A DNA stretch of 5,146 nt from Bacillota bacterium (GTDB lineage Bacteria; Bacillota; Dethiobacteria; DTU022): positions 1-5,146 of the forward strand of contig JAAZPS010000130.1 in assembly GCA_012797095.1 (NCBI GenBank), read 5' to 3'. The notes under the pieces are model-generated. The model did no database searches, had not been told where the DNA came from, and saw only the letters and a program-made list of their open reading frames with translations. The translations under genes were made by a program, and so were the position numbers. This document shows positions 1 to 4,421 of the stretch, one piece after another; positions within the stretch are counted from its first letter, which is position 1; each line of letters starts with the position of its first letter.

Positions 1-629
1 CTCTCCAGTTGCGCCCCGGTCACGGCGCCGGGCCGCAGGATAATCGGCCGGGCACCGCTCAGATCGAGCACGGTCGATTCCACGCCGACGGTGCAGGCGC
101 CGCCGTCGAGAACGGCCTCGATCCTCCCGGCCAGCTCTTCGAGGACATGGCGCGCTTCGGTAGGGCTGGGCCGGCCGGAACGGTTGGCACTCGGCGCAGC
201 CAGAGGGACGCCCGCAGCACGGATCAGGCTCAGGGCGACGGGGTGGGCAGGCATGCGGACGGCCACCGTGGGCCGGCCGGCGCTGACCTGCGAAGGCAGC
301 CCGGCGGAGCGGGGCAGCACCAGGCTGAGCGGTCCGGGCCAGAAGCAGCGCACCAGCTCAAGAGCAGCTTCAGGAAAAGAGGCAGTCACCGCCCTGACCT
401 GCTCCAGATCGGCCACATGGACAATCAACGGTTTTTCTGCCGGCCGTCCCTTCGCCTCAAAGATACGCGCCACTGCCGGCCCGCTGGTGGCATCGGCGCC
501 CAGCCCGTACACCGTCTCGGTGGGAAAAGCAACCAGCCCGCCGCGGCGGATCATCCCGGCCGCGGCCCGGATCGTCTCCGGATCGGGGGGGAACAGCAGG
601 GTTCGATTGATCGACAGCACTCTTGGCAT
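1..629 (-). CDS. sua5: Threonylcarbamoyl-AMP synthase (Sua5/YrdC/YwlC family), 3' end cut by window edge
   Basis: This cytoplasmic enzyme makes threonylcarbamoyl-AMP from threonine, bicarbonate and ATP, the first step of t6A37 modification of ANN-decoding tRNAs. Translating the minus strand from the ATG at 629 gives 209 uninterrupted residues running off the left edge. Family motifs appear in order: PTETVYGLGADA (36-47), KGRPAEKPL (60-68), WPGPLSLVL (97-105), RMPAHP (125-130), PSANRSGRPSPT (146-157) and GVESTVLDL (182-190), followed by ILRPGAVT. These include the conserved Lys/Arg and Ser-x-Asn residues of the YrdC nucleotide-binding fold. The last two motifs are typical of the long Sua5 form (about 340 residues) rather than the short E. 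coli TsaC (190 residues), so a C-terminal Sua5 domain is likely beyond the window; this is inference. The start is fixed by an AAGGAG site 5 nt upstream. It lies 31 bp after the transporter gene and is probably cotranscribed with it. An ywlC/sua5 gene near spoIIR and prmC matches B. subtilis gene order. Confidence 0.95.
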   Translation of the reverse strand, partial: MPRVLSINRTLLFPPDPETIRAAAGMIRRGGLVAFPTETVYGLGADATSGPAVARIFEAKGRPAEKPLIVHVADLEQVRAVTASFPEAALELVRCFWPGPLSLVLPRSAGLPSQVSAGRPTVAVRMPAHPVALSLIRAAGVPLAAPSANRSGRPSPTEARHVLEELAGRIEAVLDGGACTVGVESTVLDLSGARPIILRPGAVTGAQLE

Positions 630-634
630 GCGCT

Positions 635-640
635 CTCCTT
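635..640 (-). promoter_or_regulatory. Ribosome binding site of sua5
   Basis: AAGGAG on the minus strand, 5 nt before the ATG at 629. It lies in the 31-bp gap after the transporter stop codon. It supports this ATG as the start of sua5 and suggests independent translation initiation within a shared mRNA. Confidence 0.75.
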
Positions 641-660
641 TTTCAACCAGGGCGTATTGG

Positions 661-2277
661 CTAGAAGTCCTCGACCACCAGCTGGGCGATATTGGTAGCG
701 TGATCGGCGATCCGCTCCAGGTTGCTCAACACATCGAGATAGATCACGCCCGAGGGCGGAAAACATCTTTTGGTATTGATCCTTTCGATATGAGCCTTGC
801 GCAGAACTTTTTCCATCAGATCGATCTGATCATCTTCCACCATGACCAGACGGGCGAGCTGCTTGCTTTCCACCTCGAAAGACTGAATGGCCCGCTTGAG
901 CATAACATCGACCTGCTCGTAAAGCTGCCTGAGCTCTTCGAGGGCCTGCCCGGAAAAGGGAAGCCTGTCCTCCACCTTGAGCTCGGCGAGCTGCTTGATA
1001 TTGTTGGCATGGTCGCCGATCCTTTCCAGGTCGTTGGCCGCCGACATGAAGCTGCTCGTGATCTTCGATTGCGCTTCGGTCAGTGGATTTTGCGAAAGCT
1101 CCGCCACGAAAATATTGATCGACTTCTCCATCCCGTCAAGGAGCTCCTCCATTTGCTCAACATGGGCCACTTTTTTCAGGTCATTCTTGACAAAGATATC
1201 CAGGGCATCACCGATCATCTCGCTGGCGATCATGGCCATGCGCAGCAGCTCTTTTTTGGCTCCCCCGATCGCCGCTGCCGGCGTGGGCAGCATCCGCTTA
1301 TCAAGGTAGGTCGGCCCGATCTCGATACTGATCTCCTCACCGGGAACAATGAGGCTGACAAGCCTGGTGAAATAGGGGAGGACCGCAAGAAACAAGACCG
1401 AGTTGAGCACGTTGAAGATCGAATGGGCGTTGGCCACCTGACGGGTCACCGAAGTGGCTGTTTTCAGGACCAGGCCGGTAAACGGGTTCAACACAACCAG
1501 GCAGAGCAGCACCCCGATAAGGTTGAACAGGAGGTGGGCCACCGCTGCCCGGCGGGCCGTCAGGTTGGTCCCCGCGCTGGCAATAAAGGCGATGACGCAG
1601 GTTCCGATGTTGGAACCGAGAATAAGGGGCAGCGCCTGATCCAGGGTAATCATCCCCTCCATGCTGATGGCAATGATCACACCGGTGAAGGCGCTACTGC
1701 TCTGAAGGACAGCCGTGAAAATAGCCCCGCCGAGCACCCCGAGCAGTGGGAAAGAGCTGAATTGCATCAACAGGGTTTTGAAAGCAGCAAGCTCTTTCAG
1801 GGGGCTCAGCCCTGTTGACATGGTGGTGATACCCAGGAACAGTAGGCCCATCCCCAGGACGGCCTCGCCAAGGTAGCGGTACTGCCGGCGCCTGGTGAAA
1901 AAGACGATCAGCCCGCCCAGGCCGATGGCCGGGAAAGCAATGGTCTGAATATTGAAGGAGATGATCTGCGCGGTCACCGTTGTCCCGACATTGGCTCCGA
2001 CAATCACACTGATCCCCTGGGAGAGGCTGATCAGGCCGGCATTGGCGAAACCGACGACCATCACCGTGGTCGCGCCGCTGCTCTGGATCAGCGTGGTCAT
2101 GAGGAGACCGGTAAAGAAACCGGCGATAGGGTTGTTGGTCAGCACCTCGAGGATCCGGCGCAGCCTGTCCCCGGCGGCATTCTGCATCCCCGCGGCCAGC
2201 ATCTGAATACCGAGTAAAAACAACCCCAGACCGCCTACCGTAACGATGGCGATCTGTATGTACTCTCCCCAGTCCAC
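661..2277 (-). CDS. Na+/phosphate symporter family protein with C-terminal PhoU-like domain
   Basis: A 538-residue membrane protein of the bacterial Na/Pi cotransporter (NptA/YjbB-like) family, expected to move phosphate across the membrane coupled to sodium; direction and substrate are inferred from the family. Residues 1 to about 310 are hydrophobic with many membrane segments and hold the hallmark duplicated signature: QSSGATT (65-71) with GANVGTTVTA (94-103), then QSSSAFTG (192-199) with GSNIGTCVIA (221-230). Such inverted QSS repeats define the family. Residues about 335-538 are helical and soluble with two PhoU-type motifs, DLERIGDHANNI (416-427) and NLERIADHATNI (519-530). Length and domain order are normal. 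The GTG start is immediately preceded by an in-frame TAA, and starting later would cut into the first membrane helix. It sits 52 bp after spoIIR and 31 bp before sua5, probably in one operon. Any role in sporulation is unknown; B. subtilis has the unrelated small genes ywlA and ywlB at this position. Confidence 0.92.
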   Translation of the reverse strand: MDWGEYIQIAIVTVGGLGLFLLGIQMLAAGMQNAAGDRLRRILEVLTNNPIAGFFTGLLMTTLIQSSGATTVMVVGFANAGLISLSQGISVIVGANVGTTVTAQIISFNIQTIAFPAIGLGGLIVFFTRRRQYRYLGEAVLGMGLLFLGITTMSTGLSPLKELAAFKTLLMQFSSFPLLGVLGGAIFTAVLQSSSAFTGVIIAISMEGMITLDQALPLILGSNIGTCVIAFIASAGTNLTARRAAVAHLLFNLIGVLLCLVVLNPFTGLVLKTATSVTRQVANAHSIFNVLNSVLFLAVLPYFTRLVSLIVPGEEISIEIGPTYLDKRMLPTPAAAIGGAKKELLRMAMIASEMIGDALDIFVKNDLKKVAHVEQMEELLDGMEKSINIFVAELSQNPLTEAQSKITSSFMSAANDLERIGDHANNIKQLAELKVEDRLPFSGQALEELRQLYEQVDVMLKRAIQSFEVESKQLARLVMVEDDQIDLMEKVLRKAHIERINTKRCFPPSGVIYLDVLSNLERIADHATNIAQLVVEDF

Positions 2278-2284
2278 TTACCTA

Positions 2285-2290
2285 CCCCCC
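2285..2290 (-). promoter_or_regulatory. Ribosome binding site for the GTG-started transporter gene
   Basis: A GGGGGG run on the minus strand, 7 nt before the GTG at 2277. The codon just before the GTG is TAA in the same frame (2278-2280), so no upstream start is possible. The 52-bp gap after spoIIR also holds a 12-bp palindrome (2318-2329, arms GTCAG/CTGAC around GG). With a 2-nt centre and no T-run it is not a terminator. Confidence 0.55.
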
Positions 2291-2329
2291 AGAAACAAGC
2301 AAGGATACCTCGATACCGTCAGGGCTGAC

Positions 2330-3019
2330 TTAATTATAGAAGATCTGCGTCACTTTTTCAACGACGTACTCAACGGGATGTTTCAGCATCTCCCAGATCT
2401 TGCTCCGCCAGCGGCCGGGATCGCTCGCTTCCTCCCCCTCGACGGGGGCGGCCGTACCCTCTTCCCTACCGGAAGAAAGTTCCGTCAGATCCTTCCTTTC
2501 ATCAGCAGCTGCCGGGGGCAGGCAAAGCGGCGGAAAGAGAAGGCACCACCAATTCTCGCCCTCACCATCGCCCAGGGTAACGATCAGGGCGGTGTAATCT
2601 CCTGCCGGCAAGATCCGCCGGCCGTAGGCCCGCAGGGGGAAATATTCGCGGGAAAGGCGCACCGCTATGGGGCTACCCTCTGCAGATTCGCCGGCAAATT
2701 CTCGAAGTTCCCTTTCCAGGCCGGGTAAACAGCTCTGCATCAGTAACAGGGAGGTGCGGTAATCGTCGGATTGGAATATCTTTTTATCCGCAAGAATCCG
2801 CTGGATCTTCTCGACCAGGATCATCTTGAACTGCTGCTGCTCCGGGCTGTCACCGGCAGCCCGGACATGCAGCCTGAGCACGGGAGCACCATCGTGAACC
2901 TGCCAGGAGCCGTCCCCCGGCAAGGCCGTGCAACCGGCCAGAAAAAGCAGCAGGGCCGCGGCAAGGGTCAGCGCTGCCAGGCCCACCGGTGGCACCTTAC
3001 CGGCAGCTCTTTTTTTCAT
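2330..3019 (-). CDS. spoIIR: SpoIIR, forespore-to-mother-cell signal for pro-sigma-E processing, as a predicted lipoprotein
   Basis: SpoIIR is made in the forespore under sigma-F, exported across the forespore membrane, and activates the SpoIIGA protease that converts pro-sigma-E to sigma-E in the mother cell. This 229-residue protein (B. subtilis SpoIIR is of similar size) shows the family pattern: LRLHVRAAGDSPEQQ near 48-62, a helical segment, YFPLRAYGRR (126-135) with LPAGDYTAL (138-145), and the diagnostic GEGENWWCLLFPPLC (152-166). The acidic, less conserved tail (about 172-200) is followed by a short amphipathic end. The N-terminus has basic residues, a hydrophobic stretch (12-28) and a lipobox LAGC with Cys30, indicating signal peptidase II cleavage and lipid anchoring. 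The ATG at 3019 has a GGGGAG site 7 nt upstream, inside the end of sigG; the two genes overlap by 23 bp in different frames, so translational coupling is likely. Family recognition rests on remembered motifs. Confidence 0.93.
   Translation of the reverse strand: MKKRAAGKVPPVGLAALTLAAALLLFLAGCTALPGDGSWQVHDGAPVLRLHVRAAGDSPEQQQFKMILVEKIQRILADKKIFQSDDYRTSLLLMQSCLPGLERELREFAGESAEGSPIAVRLSREYFPLRAYGRRILPAGDYTALIVTLGDGEGENWWCLLFPPLCLPPAAADERKDLTELSSGREEGTAAPVEGEEASDPGRWRSKIWEMLKHPVEYVVEKVTQIFYN
2973..3007 (-). other. Stem-loop at the start of spoIIR, spanning the sigG stop codon
   Basis: On the minus strand GCTGCC (3007-3002) can pair with GGCAGC (2978-2973), extended inward by one G-U and one G-C pair to 8 bp. 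The loop of about 19 nt contains a perfect 10-bp palindrome (2983-2992, CCACCGGTGG). It begins one base after the A7 run near the sigG end. It lies within coding sequence, so it could be fortuitous in GC-rich DNA. Confidence 0.3.
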
Positions 3020-3821
3020 GTCCGCTCTCCCCGTGGCAGATCCCCTGCCGGTAATGCCGGCGGATCATCTCCAGGGCTACTTTCTCGATCCGGGAGACCT
3101 GCGCCTGCGAGATCCCCACCTGGCCGGCGATCTCCATCTGGGTCTTCCCCTCGAAAAAGCGCGCCTCGATAATCTGTTTTTCCCGGGGCTCAAGCTGTCC
3201 GAGGGCCTCCTGCAGGGCAATATTTTCCAGCCACTTTTCTGTGCTGTCCGACTGATCGCTGAGCAGATCCATCACATAGACCGGATCGGTGCTGTCACAA
3301 AAAACGGGATCGTGGAGTGAAAGCGGCTCCAGGGCGGCATTGAAGGCGAAGACCACCTCTTCAACAGTCAACTCCATGGCCGCAGCGATCTCTGTGAGCC
3401 CCGGTTCCCGGTGATTCTCTTTCAACAGCTTTTCCCTGGTCTGAAGAACCCTGTGCGAAAGATTCTTGATCGAACGGCTGATATGGATACTGTTGTTATC
3501 GCGCAGATAGCGCTTGATCTCGCCGATGATCATCGGCACTGCATAGGTCGAAAAATTCACGCCGTGCTCCAGCTGAAAATTATCCACCGCCTTGAGCAAC
3601 CCGATGCAGCCGATCTGGAAAAGATCGTCCAGCGGCTCGCCCCGGTTCTTGAAACGCTGCAGGATACTCAAGACCAGTCGCAGGTTGCCCCGGACAAGCG
3701 CCTCGCGGGCTTCGGAATCACCCTGCTTGACCCTGCAGAACAGCTCCCTCATCTCTCCGGCGGAGAGAACAGCCAGTTTGTAGGTGTTGACCCCGCTGAG
3801 CTGAACCCTGTTCTGTAACAT
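2997..3821 (-). CDS. sigG: RNA polymerase sporulation sigma factor, sigma-G type
   Basis: Sigma-G directs late forespore gene expression after engulfment. The 274-residue protein has the sigma-G N-terminal signature SGVNTYKLAVLS (9-20), which sigma-F lacks. It then has NLRLVLSILQRF (46-57), DDLFQIGCIGLLKAVDNF (65-82, region 2.1-2.2), FSTYAVPMIIGEIKRYLRDN (90-109, region 2.3-2.4 for -10 recognition), region 3 (about 120-180) ending in DPVYVMD, and region 4 with EPREKQII (211-218) and the helix-turn-helix KTQMEIAGQVGISQAQVSRIEK-type stretch (226-247) that contacts the -35. The tail after about 257 is longer than in B. subtilis and runs over the spoIIR ribosome binding site and start. ATG 3821 follows a GGGGGG site. 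Sigma-G usually sits behind spoIIGA-sigE; here it precedes spoIIR. Changes at usually constant places (RDNNSIHISRS where RDNNPIRVSRS is usual) mean it could be a second, diverged copy. Confidence 0.92.
   Translation of the reverse strand: MLQNRVQLSGVNTYKLAVLSAGEMRELFCRVKQGDSEAREALVRGNLRLVLSILQRFKNRGEPLDDLFQIGCIGLLKAVDNFQLEHGVNFSTYAVPMIIGEIKRYLRDNNSIHISRSIKNLSHRVLQTREKLLKENHREPGLTEIAAAMELTVEEVVFAFNAALEPLSLHDPVFCDSTDPVYVMDLLSDQSDSTEKWLENIALQEALGQLEPREKQIIEARFFEGKTQMEIAGQVGISQAQVSRIEKVALEMIRRHYRQGICHGESGHEKKSCR
3027..3032 (-). promoter_or_regulatory. Ribosome binding site of spoIIR, inside the sigG coding end
   Basis: GGGGAG on the minus strand, 7 nt before the spoIIR ATG at 3019. It encodes part of the extended C-terminal tail of the sigma factor, and ribosomes finishing sigG would pass directly over it. 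This supports the chosen spoIIR start and translational coupling. Confidence 0.65.
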
Positions 3822-3840
3822 GCGCTTCCCCCCTCACCCC

Positions 3841-3870
3841 TATTATTGCCATTAACTGCCTTCCTTAGAC
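3841..3870 (-). promoter_or_regulatory. Candidate sigma-F-type promoter of sigG (and spoIIR)
   Basis: On the minus strand GGCAATAATA (3850-3841) fits every fixed position of the sigma-F -10 pattern GGnnAnAnTR as I remember it. Fifteen bases upstream, GTCTA (3870-3866) matches four of five positions of the -35 pattern GYATA. The start of transcription would fall near 3834, giving a very short leader of about 13 nt that still contains the G-rich ribosome binding site before ATG 3821. B. subtilis sigG and spoIIR are both sigma-F targets, which makes the assignment sensible. The -35 mismatch and the short leader are weaknesses. Confidence 0.45.
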
Positions 3871-3873
3871 ATA

Positions 3874-3895
3874 GCCGCTTTTCTGGTGAAGCGGC
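3874..3895. repeat. Inverted repeat between the divergent sigG and nikR promoters
   Basis: A perfect 7-bp dyad, GCCGCTT (3874-3880) and AAGCGGC (3889-3895), around an 8-nt centre. It covers the expected nikR -35 region and lies just upstream of the candidate sigG -35. There is no T-run on either side, so it does not look like a terminator; an operator for a dimeric regulator is possible. Confidence 0.4.
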
Positions 3896-3897
3896 CC

Positions 3898-3916
3898 GTT
3901 AATTGTTATAATTGAC
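3898..3916. promoter_or_regulatory. Dyad overlapping the nikR -10, possible repressor operator
   Basis: GTTAATT (3898-3904) and AATTGAC (3910-3916) form an imperfect inverted repeat (six of seven positions symmetrical) around GTTAT. It covers the predicted -10 of nikR. NikR proteins bind AT-rich dyads and several autoregulate, so this could be a NikR site. The half-sites are closer together than in the long E. coli nik operator, so the regulator is uncertain. Confidence 0.35.
3904..3912 (+). promoter_or_regulatory. Extended -10 promoter of nikR
   Basis: TGTTATAAT is a perfect TGn plus TATAAT extended -10 for the housekeeping sigma factor. The -35 region at correct spacing (TGGTGA, 3884-3889) is poor, as is common for extended -10 promoters. 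Transcription would start near 3919, leaving a leader of about 83 nt before the nikR ATG. Confidence 0.6.
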
Positions 3917-3922
3917 CCAGTT

Positions 3923-3989
3923 AACCTTTCACCGGGGAGGAAAGGGCTCGCTCCCTTTTCCTGCCGCTGCGCTTTTCACAAACCTTTCA
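3923..3989 (+). repeat. Nine-base direct repeat in the nikR leader
   Basis: AACCTTTCA occurs at 3923-3931 and again at 3981-3989, the second copy touching the nikR ribosome binding site. Both copies contain CCTTTC, which can pair with the single GAAAGG at 3940-3945. No other role is visible. Confidence 0.5.
3925..3960 (+). other. Mutually exclusive hairpins in the nikR 5' leader
   Basis: Helix A pairs CCTTTC (3925-3930) with GAAAGG (3940-3945) across a 9-nt loop. Helix B pairs GGAAAGGG (3939-3946) with CCCTTTTC (3953-3960) across a 6-nt loop, 8 bp with one G-U pair. The two share the GAAAGG strand and cannot form together. A third option pairs GAAAGG with CCTTTC at 3983-3988 beside the ribosome binding site. 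This could affect nikR translation; no known riboswitch class was recognised. Confidence 0.35.
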
Positions 3990-3995
3990 AGGAGG
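3989..3995 (+). promoter_or_regulatory. Ribosome binding site that fixes the nikR start
   Basis: AAGGAGG, 6 nt before ATG 4002. It decides against the in-frame upstream ATG at 3912, which overlaps the predicted -10 and would add 30 residues unlike any NikR N-terminus. Confidence 0.85.
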
Positions 3996-4001
3996 CTGAC
4001 C

Positions 4002-4421
4002 ATGGCCAGAATAGTCCGTTTTGGGGTTTCCATAGACCAGGAGCTGCTCGAATCCTTTGACCGCAAGATCGTGTTGAAGGGATATGCCAACCGTTCGGAG
4101 GCGATCCGCGACCTGATCCGCAATCAACTGGTCGAGATGGAGTGGTCAAACGATGAGGAGGAGGTTGCCGGAACGATCACCCTGGTTTACGATCATCATG
4201 TCCGGGGCTTGAATGATCTGCTCCTCGAGCTGCAGCACGATTATGTCGAGCTGATCGTCTCGACGATGCATGTACATCTGGCCCACGATCGCTGCCTCGA
4301 GGTCCTGCTGATCAAAGGTCCCGCCGGTGAGGCCAAAGAGGTGGCCAACCGCCTTCTGGCAATCAAAGGGGTTATCCATGGGCGGCTGACAGCTACCTCG
4401 ACGGGGGAAAAATTAAAATAA
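4002..4421 (+). CDS. nikR: Nickel-responsive transcriptional repressor NikR
   Basis: NikR is a tetrameric cytoplasmic repressor that binds DNA when loaded with Ni2+, usually shutting off nickel uptake genes. The 139-residue protein has an N-terminal ribbon-helix-helix domain: the DNA-contacting strand ARIVRFGVS (2-10), then ELLESFD (14-20) and GYANRSEAIRDLIR (27-40). A linker containing EEEVAGTITLVYDHH (52-66) leads into the ACT-like metal domain. The square-planar Ni ligands are all present: His79 in LQHDY, His90 and His92 in MHVH, and Cys98 in DRCLE, each offset by exactly three from E. coli His76, His87, His89 and Cys95. The sequence resembles archaeal NikR (Pyrococcus) as I remember it, including the STG-rich C-terminus. 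It diverges from sigG across 180 bp and overlaps the 3' end of prmC by 9 bp. No nickel transporter or nickel enzyme gene is visible, so its target is probably elsewhere, with possible self-regulation. Confidence 0.95.
   Translation: MARIVRFGVSIDQELLESFDRKIVLKGYANRSEAIRDLIRNQLVEMEWSNDEEEVAGTITLVYDHHVRGLNDLLLELQHDYVELIVSTMHVHLAHDRCLEVLLIKGPAGEAKEVANRLLAIKGVIHGRLTATSTGEKLK

Noticed and set aside
585..591. G7 homopolymer (C7 in the sua5 sense) near the sua5 start as a phase-variable tract
   Set aside because: The frame is intact and the run encodes Pro-Pro in the normal N-terminus. One 7-base run in GC-rich DNA is weak evidence.
9..698. A 229-codon plus-strand open frame over sua5
   Set aside because: The product is rich in Arg, Gly and Pro and is a shadow of the sua5 coding frame.
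91..1818. A 575-codon open frame on the plus strand, antisense to sua5 and the transporter gene
   Set aside because: It runs opposite two well-recognised proteins, has no ribosome binding site, and its translation is low-complexity and matches no family I know. Long antisense frames are common in GC-rich coding DNA.
3035..3061. Two small hairpins (GGCAG/CTGCC and GCCGG/CCGGC) just upstream of the spoIIR ribosome binding site
   Set aside because: Both are 5-bp stems sharing bases 3047-3049 within sigG codons, and short GC dyads are expected by chance here.
3874..3895. The intergenic dyad as a transcription terminator
   Set aside because: No T-run follows on either strand, and it lies between divergent starts where no transcript should end.
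3905..3933. A minus-strand housekeeping promoter for sigG (TATAAC with GTGAAA 16 bp upstream)
   Set aside because: The -10 similarity follows from the symmetry of the nikR -10 dyad, the -35 is weak, and the sigma-F-like element nearer sigG is a better biological fit. It is kept only as an alternative.
3912..4001. Upstream in-frame extension of nikR from ATG 3912
   Set aside because: It overlaps the predicted -10, has no ribosome binding site and adds residues unlike NikR. AAGGAGG supports ATG 4002.
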